A stretch of DNA of 25,279 nucleotides, taken from Gnetum montanum. Lineage: Eukaryota; Streptophyta; Gnetopsida; Gnetales; Gnetaceae. The notes below the pieces were generated by a model. That model saw nothing but the letters and a program-made list of their open reading frames with translations, made no database searches and was not told the origin of the DNA. Made by a program: the position numbers and the translations under genes. Positions within the stretch are counted from its first letter, which is position 1; each line of letters starts with the position of its first letter. Below, one piece after another: positions 1-9,944 of this stretch. The stretch covers positions 2,326-27,604 of the forward strand of contig MNCI01025421.1 of assembly GCA_015680685.1 (NCBI GenBank), in the 5' to 3' direction.

Positions 1-859
1 CTTTTGTGTCTTAATTAAGAGTAGACTTACTTGGTTAAATATTTAAGATGAGCATTGTAAGAAAATTTTCAAGTATCTTAATAGCTCTTCTCCTTCACCC
101 TCTCTAGACAAACTTTATAGAGACAGTACCACCATCATTGACCACAATAGTCTTCTTTCCTATCTTAAGGAGCATTTCGAGGCCTTATCTATTGTTAACC
201 ATATGGATCTCTCATCATTCAAGGCTGCTACACTAAATATCCTAGGTTAATTCTACCATGTTGCAAAATTTAGAAGTTGATATTACTCAGGTTGAGCTTC
301 AACAAGCTTGTTTTAAACTGAATCTTGGAAAGGCCCCCAATTATGATGGTTCCCTCCTAAATTTTTTCAGAATCATTTAGATTAAGTTGGTAATGATCTC
401 TTCCAAGTTATTAGAGAGGCTACCCTTACCAATTCCCTAGGGCCAAATTTAAATCTAGGGATTATTTGTCTTCTTCCTAAATCGAAGGATCTGACTCGTA
501 TCTCCAATTGGCAAACCATTACTCTTCTTAATGTGGTCTACAATATATGGTCCAAGTGCTTAGCCTTACATTTGGAAAAATTTCTTTGTCATATTATCTC
601 TCCCCAGAAAATTGACTTTGTTCCAAGGCAATACATTTTATATAATGTGGTTGCTGCTTGGGAAGGTCTTCAATGGGTCAAGGACGACGATCAAGATATC
701 TTCTTGATGAAGCTTGATTATGCAAAAGCCTACAACAATATTAAGTGGGACTTTATTATCTAGACCATGACTAAATTGGGTTTTGGTCCTAAGTTTCTTC
801 TTATGGTGAAATCTTTATTCTCAGTTGCTACTATGAGAATAGTTACTATCTTAGGTATT
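1..859 (+). pseudogene. LINE (L1-type) reverse transcriptase, 5' part, split by E1
   Basis: Decayed non-LTR retrotransposon RT, the oldest layer of the window. Frame pieces from about 115 to 859 give the usual plant LINE order: a segment with LGKAPNYDG, then LGIICLLPKSKDLTRISNWQ, then the best open stretch at 533-760 with HIISPQKIDFVPRQ and the motif A block KLDYAKAYNNIKWDF (catalytic Asp codon 716-718). The frame is broken by several stops upstream and by a TAG at 761-763, then continues without stops to the E1 insertion at 860. The remaining RT motifs and the C-terminal part resume at 9940. The 5' end, including any endonuclease domain, lies outside the window. This is a family-level call from motifs; the LINE clade was not tested. 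Confidence 0.85.
855..859. repeat. Target site duplication of E1, left copy
   Basis: GTATT directly before the left LTR of E1. The right copy at 9940-9944 is GTATG, so four of five bases agree. Counting the duplication once restores the reading frame of the interrupted LINE RT, which supports the boundary independently. Confidence 0.7.
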
Positions 860-1691
860 TGATGAGCAGTGAGGTACCCCTACACCCAACCATATGAATA
901 TGAGCATTTGCACATGATCTAATTGAACTTCAAGGATTACGTGCTTATGCGCTTACACATAACAAGGATGGGTTATGCGATCGTTGTCTTCCCAAGCTTA
1001 CTTGTAAGGCATGATTATATGGTTAAGTAAACTTGAGGTATATGATTTTTCTATTTTTTATGTTTTATGTTCCTAATGCTTGAATTGGAGAAATAAAATA
1101 ATTGAGTTAACTAATTTAATTTCACTAATCAACTACGCTCTAACTAGTCCTAACACTAGCATTTGTTCCCACTTGCCGGACACATCCTGAACTAGTGTAA
1201 CACTATTGGGATTACCAAACACTATTTGTTATTGGGTTACCAAGTGTTCCACGTATGCTCGAAGTGGTTGTATTGAGCGTGCTAATTCGTTGATAATTAA
1301 CAATTCAATAAAATAACATTAATTAACTAATGAGAGTAGCGAGTAATAGTAAATAACATTTAAATGAAATAATTAAGCTATTTTGAATGTTGCAAGGTTT
1401 ATCACAAAGTTTGTCTTTATTTTTAGACACAAGGTGTGCTCAGGTACACAATGCTCAAATAAAGATCCATTCACTCTATGACTCCTACTGTGGACATAGA
1501 AATAATTCTAACTCTATAAGGGAAAACTGCAACAATTCAGCTAAGGGACTAAGAAACTAACTGCAAAATCAAGTGCCCTCGTCTCTTATTTATAGGCAAC
1601 GAGACAAGCTTTGATATCACATGTTCAATATTGCTTTGGCACCTCTGATATCATGGGTTCAATATCAGGGGTCCGATATCGTGACTCATCA
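860..1691 (-). repeat. E1 3' LTR (left copy)
   Basis: An 832 bp direct repeat of 9114-9939. In element orientation it begins TGATGAG at 1691 and ends at 860. It contains the U3 motif array, a TATA box at 1587-1594, an AATAAA signal (1416-1421 on this strand) and a U5 similar to that of E2. It differs from the right copy by many C/T and A/G changes and small indels, such as an extra CTATTTTTT-like stretch near 1050. Confidence 0.93.
1587..1594 (-). promoter_or_regulatory. TATA box in E1 3' LTR
   Basis: TATAAATA on the minus strand within CCTATAAATAAG, at the same place as in the other LTRs. It lies downstream of the GATATC-type U3 motif array. Confidence 0.65.
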
Positions 1692-1700
1692 TACCCCCAC
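1692..1700 (-). other. E1 polypurine tract
   Basis: GTGGGGGTA in element orientation, directly abutting the TGATGAG start of the 3' LTR. E2 has ATGGGGGTA at the same place. This is the expected plus-strand priming site. Confidence 0.8.
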
Positions 1701-2605
1701 GACTGAATGAAAACTTGTCCTTGAGTTCCTTACAAAATATTGAGAAGGTATGGGATTATTGATTGAATGACAACTGATGGTGACATGGAATGACAGACTC
1801 ACAGTGCCTGGTGAATGGATCGACAAACATATTATAGCATTGGTGTTCATAACCATTGTGGTGAATACTATACATAAATGACATCCAGACCCTCATTTGA
1901 TAGCTTGAAGAGAGAGAGAAAATAAAATGAGGCACATTGTTGCCGATGTCAAAAATTTGCACACCATTGTTCATCCATGGCCACATGATCAAGCTTGTTC
2001 CCTATGTAATTGTGTTTTGCTCCAGTCCATCCTGAGTGCTCCCTTCTATCCTAGTCCATTATTCATGTGATTGCCATCTGTACACACAACACAATCACAA
2101 ATTAGCAAGTTTAGATAAGGTATAATATAATTGATACCTTGCCTCGATATGAAGCACATTGACTAGGTTGTGGGTATGGCAGATATCGGGTTAGAGGTTT
2201 GCAACTGATAACTACCCAAGGTGTAGGGGCGAGATAAGTAATGAAATGGAAAAATTTGCAACAGGCCCCCATGACTAAGAGCAAACCTCTGGTAGCAATA
2301 GGGTGGAAAATGAAAGAACAAGAAAGATGAGAGAAATAACAACAGTGAAGCCAATAAAACAAAAATAAAAATAGATGTCATGGATGGGGTGCAACGAGAA
2401 ATAGTGGATTATTGAAAATGTTTAAGGGAAAAAACTTAAATAATTGCATAAAAAAAGAATGCCATTTGGTCCTCCCCAAAGCAAGCTCATGCTGTTGATG
2501 CCCTGACAAACCCACAAACCAAAGAGTCTATAGGCTCTAGGAATGTCATATGGAAACATTGGTTAAGAACTTACCCATAAGAATTTACCAAAGAATAACA
2601 ATGCA
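1701..2605 (-). other. E1 3' untranslated region, no gene seen
   Basis: No frame with recognisable protein similarity. The last stretch before the PPT, about 1701-1830, aligns with E2 23780-23927, sharing TCAATAATCCCATA and GACAAGTTTTCATT. A segment near 2450-2490 aligns with E2 near 19275 through GGGGAGGACC. The part in between has no counterpart I can find in E2, where ORF3 and its leader lie instead. Overlapping short minus-strand frames at 2111-2381 are T-rich and unsupported. Confidence 0.6.
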
Positions 2606-3052
2606 TCAACCAAGATATAGACTAATCATAAAATTGACAATGAGGTGGAATATGGAAAGCAATACGAAAAGAGAGAATTGGATGGAATAGAATCCCAAAA
2701 TCAAGGTTGTGTAAAGTCCCTTTTGTACTATGTGATTAAGGTGACTTAATAAAATTTGGCCCAAATCCAGATTAAAAGTAACCACATCCAATGACATCAC
2801 ATCAACACACTTGACCAACCCATCCTCCTGAAGCAACGAGGATGCTTTCACAAAGAAACCACCATTCCAAAAGGAGAAGAATAAAGAAACAAGAAGTGAG
2901 GAAGGGTCATAGTTAGAGGAAACCTTCAAGCATGAGTAACATGTTTTTCCAATGCCATAACCAATGCTTGTAGCCCATGTTTCTTTATTATGTCTAAGGG
3001 GTATGCATTGAATTCCCACCATTTTTTTTCTTTTGAGTGAGAACCACACCAT
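2606..3052 (-). CDS. Hydrophobic 148-aa ORF in the 3' region of E1, unknown function
   Basis: An intact frame from ATG (3052) to stop, downstream of pol in sense with the element. The N-terminal third is basic (KRKK near residue 8). The C-terminal third, about residues 110-147, is dominated by Leu, Ile, Phe and Val and looks like one or two membrane segments, for example FSLFVLLSIFHLIVNFM. E2 carries a homologous stretch at 18680-19150 with the same start context (CTTTGCATGGTGTGG) and matching pieces such as KTCY.CLK, but broken by stops. Athila-type elements can carry an env-like frame downstream of pol, so an env-like or accessory protein is possible, but I recognise no domain. Chance survival of a frame in T-rich sequence is a real alternative. 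Confidence 0.4.
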   Translation of the reverse strand: MVWFSLKRKKMVGIQCIPLRHNKETWATSIGYGIGKTCYSCLKVSSNYDPSSLLVSLFFSFWNGGFFVKASSLLQEDGLVKCVDVMSLDVVTFNLDLGQILLSHLNHIVQKGLYTTLILGFYSIQFSLFVLLSIFHLIVNFMISLYLG

Positions 3053-3680
3053 GCAAAGACTTATTTGATTTAGTTAACTTCCTAATATTGGTCAATAGTG
3101 GAATGGTGGAAAACCTATGAAAAACATCTAAGGACCTAAGAGAATAGCCAAAACAAACGTGTCGAATCCCCTTGAAGTCACACCCTTTTCAATCCATTTG
3201 TATCTTTCCTTGATTTGAAGAATACCAAGCCACCAATACATTAATAAGTTTGCTTAGGAAAAAGGACAGTACATTTCTAAAACAAATGGGGAAAATGGAG
3301 TTGTATGGATAAATGGATGGCGTGGACTCATTACCTATTTTATCAAAAGAAACCATATCTTAGCATCAACATTAAAAGTCAAAGGTAAAAACCAAACATT
3401 ACCAATCAATACCATTATAGTACAATCCACCATCATGAGCACTTATTATATGACGAGTGAGAGTAATTCAAACAAAATGTAATAGAGAAAGAAATAGTAA
3501 AAATGTTAACAATGGTGTAAAAAAAAAAACAAGTAAAGATGAAGAATGTGTAAAAAAAAAATGTGTAAAACAAAAAAGACAAAGGAACTGAGGACTTAGA
3601 ATGGTTAGCATTAGTGGCCATCTCCCCCATAACTAAGTTGGAAGGAGGAGATCTAAAATAATGAGCAAGGTTGTCCATTA
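3053..3680 (-). other. E1 post-pol region with T-rich tract and purine tract
   Basis: It lies between the integrase C-terminus and the 148-aa frame. In element orientation it holds a GGGGGAGATGG tract followed by a long T-rich stretch (A runs at 3515-3575 on the plus strand). The same arrangement occurs in E2 at 17943-18240. The minus-strand frame at 3433-3678 starts similarly to E2 17970-18176 (a GEM-A/V-ADH/NH-type stretch), then becomes Phe-rich simply because of the T-rich DNA. I do not call it a gene. Confidence 0.5.
3618..3630 (-). other. Internal purine-rich tract after pol in E1
   Basis: ATGGGGGAGATGG in element orientation, just downstream of the integrase end. E2 has GTGGGGGAGATGG at the equivalent place (18018-18030). 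It resembles the terminal PPT (GGGGGTA). A second plus-strand initiation site is possible but unproven. Confidence 0.4.
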
Positions 3681-3689
3681 ATAGAGGTA

Positions 3690-4990
3690 GTGTTATTACT
3701 CGCTATTTTAGGCTAATGAAAAGGTTTGGTTTGCTGGATGTTGACTAATAATTTTCTATCAGGAGTTTCAGGTTTATAGATCATCATGGCCTTTGAAGGA
3801 AAATTTTCATGAATGATAAAAGGTCCTTCCACAACATTTGAAATTTAGTTCATTGTGGAACATGTGTGAGATTACAATAAAGAACCTTATCTCCTAGTTG
3901 GTATGTACTTTTTCTAATTCTTAGGTCATGACGTTGCTTATTGAAGCCCTTGTGCAATTCGTTGGATGACAAGGTGGCTAATCGATTTTCATCTGGCAAG
4001 TTAGGGTTCATTAACTATTATTTCTATGCTAGATTGAGGTCAAGCTTGAGGTCACATGCTGTAGATAGTATACAAAGCTCAGCTTGGATAGGGAGAGTTG
4101 GAAGTTTATCATACACTAACTTATAGGGAGAATAACCTATAGGGAGTTTCCATGTGGAGCGGTATGCCCAAAGAGCATCGTTCAATTTGGTGCTCTAGTC
4201 TTCACCTATATTTGCTAATGGTTCGTGTCAATATTTTTGTGATTTTCCTATTGGTGTCTTTAGCTTAACCATTTGCTTGAGGATGATATGGTGTGGTTAG
4301 CTTATGCTCAACTCCTAAGCGTTGCATTAATTTTCAAAAGGTTGCACTTGTAAAATGTGTACCATTTTTTGAGATAAGTGCATGAGGCACACCAAACCTA
4401 TTTAGAATTTTTTGTTGAACAAATCGTGTAGCGGTAAATGACATACAATCAGTAATAGCAGCCGCTTCTGCCCATTTTGTAAAATAGTCAATGGCAACAA
4501 CAATGTAGGCTTTTCCATTAGACATTGGTGTGATAGGCCCCATAAAATCAATACCCCATAAGTGAAGGGTTTTAAAGGTTGAATCCATTGTTGTGGACCC
4601 TCCATTTTAGCAGACATTTCCCCATCGCATTGGAAATGCTCACAAGATTGGATGAAATGATGAGTGTCCTAGGACAATGTAGGCCAATAATATCCTACAA
4701 GTCAGATTTTCATGGCTATTCATCTTCCAACATAATGATCCCCACAAGGGCCCTTATGATCATCTTGGAGAATGTGCAATTGATCTATATCGGGAACACA
4801 CCATTGAACCAAGCCATCGAAACATACCTTATAAAGTTGTCCATTGATTTCCATGAAATATTTGGCTTAGTGAATAAACTATTGTTTCTTTTTAACGTCT
4901 AGCCCTTGTGGTGTTTCTTGTGTGAGAAGATAGGTAAGAATGCTACTATACCAATTTGTCTCTATGGTTAATTGATTGTTTATTACACCT
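3690..4990 (-). pseudogene. E1 integrase (decayed)
   Basis: Integrase, which would insert the cDNA into host DNA in the nucleus. In order on the minus strand: a zinc-binding region around 4800-4640, where VGYYWPTL is visible but the His/Cys ligands are incomplete (SCEHF instead of a CxxC pair); a catalytic core with WGIDFMGP (first Asp codon at about 4549-4547), AIDYFTKWAEA and FGVPHALISKNGTHF; then NDALWAYRSTW and SPYKLVYDK (around 4180-4120); and a C-terminal QLGDKVLY and LWKDL remnant of the GPY/F module near 3850-3900. The second catalytic Asp, expected in the SDxGTHF position, is Lys here. Stops and frameshifts occur after 4334. The module sits directly after RNase H as in Ty3/gypsy elements. 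No chromodomain is seen. Confidence 0.88.
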
Positions 4991-5049
4991 GCAAAGAGGA
5001 GTTCATCAGGGAAGTGGTCAAAAATTGGATATTCATCCTCTTTGTTGTC

Positions 5050-5600
5050 CCATTGTAACCGAGATAGATGATCAGCAACAATGTTCTCGGCACTTGTATG
5101 ATCAATCATTGTAAGATCGAACTCTTGTAAGATCATGAGGCATCATATGATGCAAGGGCTCACCATTGGTTTATTCATTAGGAACCAAATTGCTCTATGA
5201 TCCATGTGTACAAATATCTTATTGTCAAATACATAGTGCCTAAATTTTTCTAGTGCAAACACCACAACCATTAACTCTTTTTTTGTTGTGGTGTAGTTGA
5301 GTTGTGCACCAAAAATCCTTTGACTTGTACAGTGAATGTAATAGGGTTGCTTTTGGTCATCTAACTGTGTAAGTATGGCTCCTAAAGCAAAGTTGGATGC
5401 GTTAGTCATTATGTGGAATGGTTTGGACCAGTTAGGAGCTTATAGAATGGGTGTTTCTACAAGCTTCTGTTTCAAGGTTTGGAAAGGTAGCTCACATTTC
5501 CTAGTCCATTCAAAGGGTATGTCCTTCTTCGTTAATTCTATAAATGGTTTTGCAATCTTTGAAAAGTTCTCGATGAAGCATCTATAATAGCTAGTATGTC
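5050..5600 (-). pseudogene. E1 RNase H domain (decayed)
   Basis: Removes the RNA strand of the cDNA hybrid. The region from about 5600 to 5050 shows ETPIL.APNWSKPFHI, TNASNFALGAILTQLDD, LNYTTTKKELMVVVFAL, VHMDHRAIWFLMNK, LQEFDLTMIDH and ENIVADHLSRLQW in the family order. The first catalytic Asp, in the canonical DAS motif, is Asn here (TNAS, codon 5401-5403), so it should be inactive even apart from stops. The frame is open for 88 codons at 5409-5146 and 85 codons at 5136-4882. It is better preserved than the E2 copy, which has TAA at several places where this copy has CAA. Confidence 0.9.
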
Positions 5601-6303
5601 CAAGGAATGATCAGATATCTTTTATAGTTTCAGGTTGACGAGTGATTCCTTGGATGAGTTTAATCTTTTTGAGTTCTATCTCTATCCTTGTTTGTGAAAT
5701 ATTATGTCCTAACACAACACATTCTTGGACCATTAAATGTATTTTTTTCCAATTGAGCCTTAAGTTGGTTTCTACACATCATTTCAGTACTTGCTCTAAT
5801 CGGTTCAATGCTTGTTTGAAGTCCGCTTTGTAGGTGGAGAAATCGTCCATAAAAAACTCCACACCATTCCCTATTTGTTGCTGAAATATACTTAGAACTA
5901 GATGTTAAAATGTTGTTGGGAAATTGCACAATCCAGACAACATTTGCCTATATGCAAATGTCCCCTAAGGACTTGTGAATGTAGTATTGTCTTGGTCTTC
6001 TGGTGCTATTTGAATTTGATTGTATCCATTATAACCATCCATAAAACTATAGTAGCAATGCCCTGCAATGGTATCTAAGACTTGGTCAACGAATGGCAAT
6101 GGAAAATGGTCTTTAAATGTTTCCATGTTTAATAGCCTAAAGTCTATACACACCTTCTATTTACCTCCCTTTTTAGGTAGAATGACTAATGGACTAACCC
6201 ATTCACTATTAGCAATGGGGTAGATGAACTCGGCTTTTAGAAGTTGTTCAATTTCTTCTTTAACCACTTGCTTAAGCTTTGGGTTTAGTCTTCTTTGTGG
6301 TTG
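5601..6303 (-). pseudogene. E1 reverse transcriptase (decayed)
   Basis: RNA-dependent DNA polymerase of the element. Minus-strand order: FIYPIANSEWVSPLVILPKK (about 6240-6180), VCIDFRLLN, KDHFPLPFVDQVLD, then FMDGYNGYNQIQIAPEDQ with the motif A Asp near 6039-6037, TTFTSP.GTFAYRQM, and the catalytic FMDD box at 5853-5842. FMDD rather than YVDD or YIDD is common in Athila-type elements, as is the DGYxGYNQI box. Small breaks interrupt it, such as TGA/TAA-type stops at about 5964 and 5930, but most motifs can be read. The thumb region continues through SFLGHTSYYR and NFSKIAKP into RNase H. Confidence 0.92.
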
Positions 6304-6660
6304 TCATGGAGGCTTCATGGAGGGATCAATGTAAATTCTATGTTGGCATATCCTAGGATCTATTCTGGTTAATTTGGGATATGACCAAGTAAAGGCTTTT
6401 GACCATTTTTTTATCATCATGTATCTATTTTCTTTTTTTTGAGGAGTGAGCTTAGCATTAATGATTACTAGTTTTTCATTCTGGAGAAATGTATATTCCA
6501 TACTAGTGGGCAATAGTTTTAATTTGAGGGGCTCTTGCTTAAGCTCTTTAGGAATTTCCAACTTCCCGTAGTTGGTATTTTTAATGTCAAGACTTGGAAG
6601 TTGGTGATGGACTTGCTCTAATGTATCTATGCTATCGATATAGGCACACATTAAGCTCTC
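6304..6660 (-). pseudogene. E1 protease-RT linker region of pol
   Basis: An open 115-codon frame between protease and RT. It contains LKLKLLPTSMEYTFLQN, KLVIINAKLTPQKEN-like and PRICQHRIYIDPSMKPP. This segment is typical of Athila-type pol upstream of RT, where the LPxxLxYxFL and ICMHRI motifs recur. E2 has the same block at 15060-15365. It has no separate enzymatic role that I know of. Confidence 0.75.
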
Positions 6661-6760
6661 AGTTAGTTCCTTTCATAGAGTTGAATTGATCTCTTGGTTA
6701 ATTGTTAGCCAATAGGTGCCTTTCTATATTGTGGCTACTACATACAAGCATCTTTGTATG

Positions 6761-7371
6761 TTAGTCATGTGCACATTGGTTGCATGTAAGCAATGTTAAA
6801 TGTTGTACAAACCAAGACTTTTGCACATAGTTGCACCCTGTGTCACTGTATGCAATGCATGGAACTTTCTTCTTCTTAATTTTTCCAAACATATTTTTCT
6901 TTGATATTTGTAGGGAAAGATCATGTATTCCTAGGTGTGCATCAATTATGCTTAGCCATGCTCTTCCCATTATGATTGGGAAGTCCCCCTTACAGTTGTT
7001 GACTTGAATCACTAGGAAATCAGCTAGTTACAACCACCCAAAAATAATGGTGACAATGTCCTCCACTAGTCCTAATGGGATAGTGATGTACTTGTTGGCC
7101 AACGCTAAACAAATGTTACTCTTTTTAGTGGAGGCAAGTTCTAGGCTTTGTACATTTCTTAAGAGATTAAGTTAACACCAGAATATGAATCCAAAGGAGC
7201 TTTGCAAGGCTCATTTCTAGTGATTTGCAAATATATAAGAGGACTTACAGGAGTAGAGAATTTCCTAGAAAAATGGCTAGCTTTAATATAATCAGTAATG
7301 GCATGAGTCAACATGACCATGTGTGTTGGATGTGATTTTTGGTTCGAAGGAAGCTTTGAAGATTCAAACAA
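6761..7371 (-). pseudogene. E1 retropepsin-like protease (decayed)
   Basis: Aspartic protease that would cleave Gag-Pol. The first frame (7371-7162) ends with SPLIYLQ, PCKAPLDSYSGVNLIS. The active-site triad, which reads DLG in E2 and usually DTG or DLG in plant elements, is DSY here (codons about 7191-7183), so the enzyme should be inactive. The second frame (7012-6764) carries NCKGDFPIIMGRAWLSIIDA, equivalent to the (I/L)LGRPFL block of the family, then HDLSLQI and KIKKKKVPCI. The two frames are separated by stops and a frameshift at 7159-7015. It sits immediately upstream of the pol linker. Confidence 0.8.
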
Positions 7372-8974
7372 TGGTAAGGAAATTGGACAATTAGCTGCTT
7401 ATGGTTGTAAGGACTTGGTTGGACTGTTGGTTCTAAAGAAAGATCTCTTCTTTGTGCAGTTGTCTGAACCAATAGTAGGTTGCGGATTGACAGCCCTTGT
7501 AACGTTATGTTGCTACAGTTGGGCAAGAAGCTCACCCTGCATAGTTGGAGTAGGTGGTAATGGAGCTAATGGTGAAAGAGGTGTGGTCAGATGAGAAGGA
7601 TAGTACATTTGTGGAACATCAATCCTAGGAGAAGGAGTTCTATAGTACTTGTGGATCTAGTAGTGAGGCTAAGGAGTGATGTGACTAGTGGATTCAAGTG
7701 GAGAGATCAGCTACTACACGTAGTACCCGTATGGGTCAGGTTGATGGTAAGGGTATTGTTGATGTGGTAATGGCATTCCCCATGATTGTGGGTGTTTCCA
7801 TTGTTGATATTATTCATTTAGTTATGATGGATCTCCACTCGGATAATACATCAAGGGTTGGTGAAACTGCCTTGTGTTACCTTGAGGATAAGGTAACCTT
7901 CTAGGTGCTTGTCGTCTATTTAATTGTAGTGCATACACCCTAGACTCTTGCAAATGTGAGACTACTGGGCAACATCCTTTAGGATTATCATATTGGCATA
8001 TCTCACATCTGCCATCATTTTCTGTGTCTGAATCCATAACCTCTTCAATGATGGCAACCTTACCCCTACCTTTGTTACATGCAGACTTAGCTTCTTTCTT
8101 TTTCCTTCTCTCTCAATCTCTACTTTGTTCTCTAGACTCCTCAACTATTTTTAGAACAGTTTAAAATTTATAATCTAGGGAGTTCCATATTTCATCTACC
8201 TTTGCTGATACATATGATGTAAACTTTTAAATGGGCAAAGTCTTCCTATTCACCATCTCTTCGAGTGGTGACTCCTCTTCATCTTCATAAATTATAACTT
8301 CCTTTTTTTAGAGGGAAGGATCTCTATTGTATTCCTCTTCACTTTCTTTTTTCTTTAACTCACCTTCCTCCTTGGCAACTTGCTACAACAATTTTTGTAT
8401 TTTTTGGGCTGAAAGCTCAGATAGCCTTCCTTAGGCATAAGTCCCAAGGGTTTTGAATAGTTGAGTGAAGATTCTGATACACAACTCCTTGATTGAAATC
8501 AATGAGAGGAACATCGTTTTGTGGAAAACCTCTTGAGGTAGGTTCACTAACCTGGTTTTCACTTAGGACATATGGAACATCCTAAGACCACTTTCTCTTC
8601 ATAGATTTGTAATGTCTATCTTGTTGTAGGTCCCTTTGGCATTGTGCCTCCATGGGCCGATACTCTCTCGAGTCATGTTCATGTAGAATGTACTTTGCCT
8701 GTAAGTGCTACATACCAATTCATGTGAGAGCATGAAGAAGCATGCTTGGGACTGAGTGATCGGGAGGTAACACTATGTTACCTTCTAAATCATGCCAACA
8801 TAGTTGTTCATCTTGGTGGAGGATAAAGATAAAGTTTAGTACATACTCATTAGAATGAGTGTATACCATGCAAAACTATTAGGGCACTCGTGGATCATCA
8901 TGTGTACTCCACCTCCGATTGTTCATTGTGTCAGACCTAAGTAGTGAAGCACTCTTATAAGAAGAAGGAGACAT
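7372..8974 (-). pseudogene. E1 gag remnant with internal deletion
   Basis: Structural protein region that would bind the RNA and form particles. A likely start codon is ATG at 8974-8972 on the minus strand, followed by SPSSYKSAS. The N-terminal part includes NFIFILHQDEQ and NIVLPPDH, matching E2 near 12000-12090. The C-terminal part has CEICQYDNPKGC at 8007-7972, a knuckle-like motif in which Asn stands where E2 has His, then a Pro/Gln-rich stretch with RRLPYPQGN (about 7950-7850). Compared with E2, about 0.8 kb is missing between the N-terminal block and the NPWDLC/GLTYA-like block near 8450. That gap includes the core Gag domain. Many stops and frameshifts are present. Plus-strand frames here (7313-7594, 7698-7904) are antisense shadows. 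Confidence 0.75.
7972..8007 (-). other. Zinc-knuckle-like motif of E1 Gag
   Basis: CEICQYDNPKGC. It follows the C-x2-C-x3-H-x3-C spacing seen in E2, with His replaced by Asn. It is shorter than the canonical CCHC knuckle (C-x2-C-x4-H-x4-C). Confidence 0.55.
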
Positions 8975-9094
8975 GATTGATTATTTAGTATGCAATACTC
9001 TTTTTCAACAATTGTAGGATAACTAACCCTAAGGGCTTTTTCCAATAATGGAAATATTTCCTCCTAAGTTCTAATCAGCGCACAAACAACAAAA
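8975..9094 (-). other. E1 leader between PBS and gag
   Basis: About 120 bp between the PBS and the proposed gag ATG. No ORF, splice site or repeat is evident. Confidence 0.5.
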
Positions 9095-9112
9095 TCCCCA
9101 ACAATTGCGCCA
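9095..9112 (-). other. E1 primer binding site, tRNA-Asp type
   Basis: TGGCGCAATTGTTGGGGA in element orientation, one base inside the 5' LTR. The 3' end of plant tRNA-Asp predicts TGGCGCCGTTGCCGGGGA. Fourteen of 18 bases agree, and the differences fall at two dinucleotides (CG to AA, CC to TT). Athila and Tat elements are known to use tRNA-Asp. Confidence 0.8.
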
Positions 9113-9113
9113 A

Positions 9114-9939
9114 TGATGAGTAATGAGGTATCCCTACACCCAACCATATGAATATGAGTGTTTATGTGTGATCCAGTCGAACTTCAAGGATTAGGTGCTT
9201 ATGCGTTTACATAGAATAAGGATGGGTTATGCAATTGTTGTCTTCCCAAGCTTACTTGTAAGGCACAATTGTATGGTTAAGTAAACTTGAGGTATATGAT
9301 TTTTATGTTTTATGTTCCTAATGATTGAATTGGAGAAATAAAATAATTGAGTTAAGTAATTTAATTTCATTAATCAACTATGCTCTAACTAGTCCTAACA
9401 CTAGCATTTGTTCCCACTTGTTGAACACATCCTAAACTAGTATAATACTACTAGGATTACCAAACGCTAGTTGTTATTGGGTTACTATGTGTTCCAAATA
9501 TGCTCGAAGTGGTCATACTGAGTGTGCTAATTCATTGATAATTAACAATTCAATAAAATAACATTAATTAACTAATGAGAGTAGTGAGTAACAATAAATA
9601 ACATTTAAATGAAATAATTAAGCTATTTTGAAAGTTTCAAGGTTTATCACAATGTTCATCTTTATTTTTGAACATAAGGTATGCTCAAGTATACAATGCT
9701 CGAATAAGGATCCGTTCACTTTATGACTTCTACTACGGACACTTAGAAATAATTCTAACTCTAGAAAGGAAAAATTGCAAGAGTTCGGCAAAGGGACTAA
9801 GAAACTAATTGCGAAATCAAGTGCTCTCATCTGTTATTTATAGGTGACAAGACAAACTCTGATATTGCAAGTTCTATATCACTTTGGCACCTCTGATATT
9901 GCGTACCTAATATTGGGGGTCCGATATTGTAACTCATCA
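9114..9939 (-). repeat. E1 5' LTR (right copy)
   Basis: An 826 bp direct repeat of 860-1691. In element orientation U3 starts at 9939, the TATA box is at 9842-9835, the AATAAA signal is at 9666-9661 and U5 ends at 9114 next to the PBS. The short frame at 9618-9830 lies wholly inside the LTR and has no support as a gene. Confidence 0.93.
9835..9842 (-). promoter_or_regulatory. TATA box of E1 5' LTR
   Basis: TATAAATA within CCTATAAATAAC on the minus strand. It lies about 100 bp inside the LTR, just downstream of four or five GATATT/GATATC-containing U3 motifs. This is the presumed promoter for E1 genomic RNA. Confidence 0.7.
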
Positions 9940-9944
9940 GTATG
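9940..9944. repeat. Target site duplication of E1, right copy
   Basis: GTATG immediately after the right LTR end CTCATCA; the left copy is GTATT at 855-859. With this copy counted once, the LINE frame continues as GMIASFSIHRLVRQGY. Confidence 0.7.

Larger units (their letters stand above)
860..9939 (-). mobile_element. E1: Ty3/gypsy LTR retrotransposon, Athila/Tat-like, minus strand
   Basis: A 9.08 kb element bounded by direct LTRs (860-1691 and 9114-9939), each with TGATGAG...CTCATCA ends, and flanked by a near-perfect 5-bp duplication. Reading on the minus strand the order is 5' LTR (right), tRNA-Asp type PBS, gag remnant, protease, linker, RT, RNase H, integrase, a 2 kb 3' region, PPT, 3' LTR (left). 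The pol order makes it Ty3/gypsy. The tRNA-Asp primer, the FMDD and DGYxGYNQI RT motifs and the ICQHRI-like linker motif resemble the Athila lineage. It is not autonomous: the Gag core is deleted, the protease triad reads DSY, the RNase H Asp is Asn and the second integrase Asp is replaced. The LTRs differ at roughly one site in ten by eye, mostly transitions, so the insertion is old. Confidence 0.93.

Noticed and set aside
1756-2381. Short minus-strand frames of 72-83 codons in the E1 3' region
   Set aside because: No counterpart in E2, no recognisable motif, and composition typical of A+T-rich noncoding DNA.
7313-7594. 93-codon plus-strand frame, and a similar one at 7698-7904
   Set aside because: Both lie antisense to E1 gag/protease sequence that aligns with E2 on the other strand.
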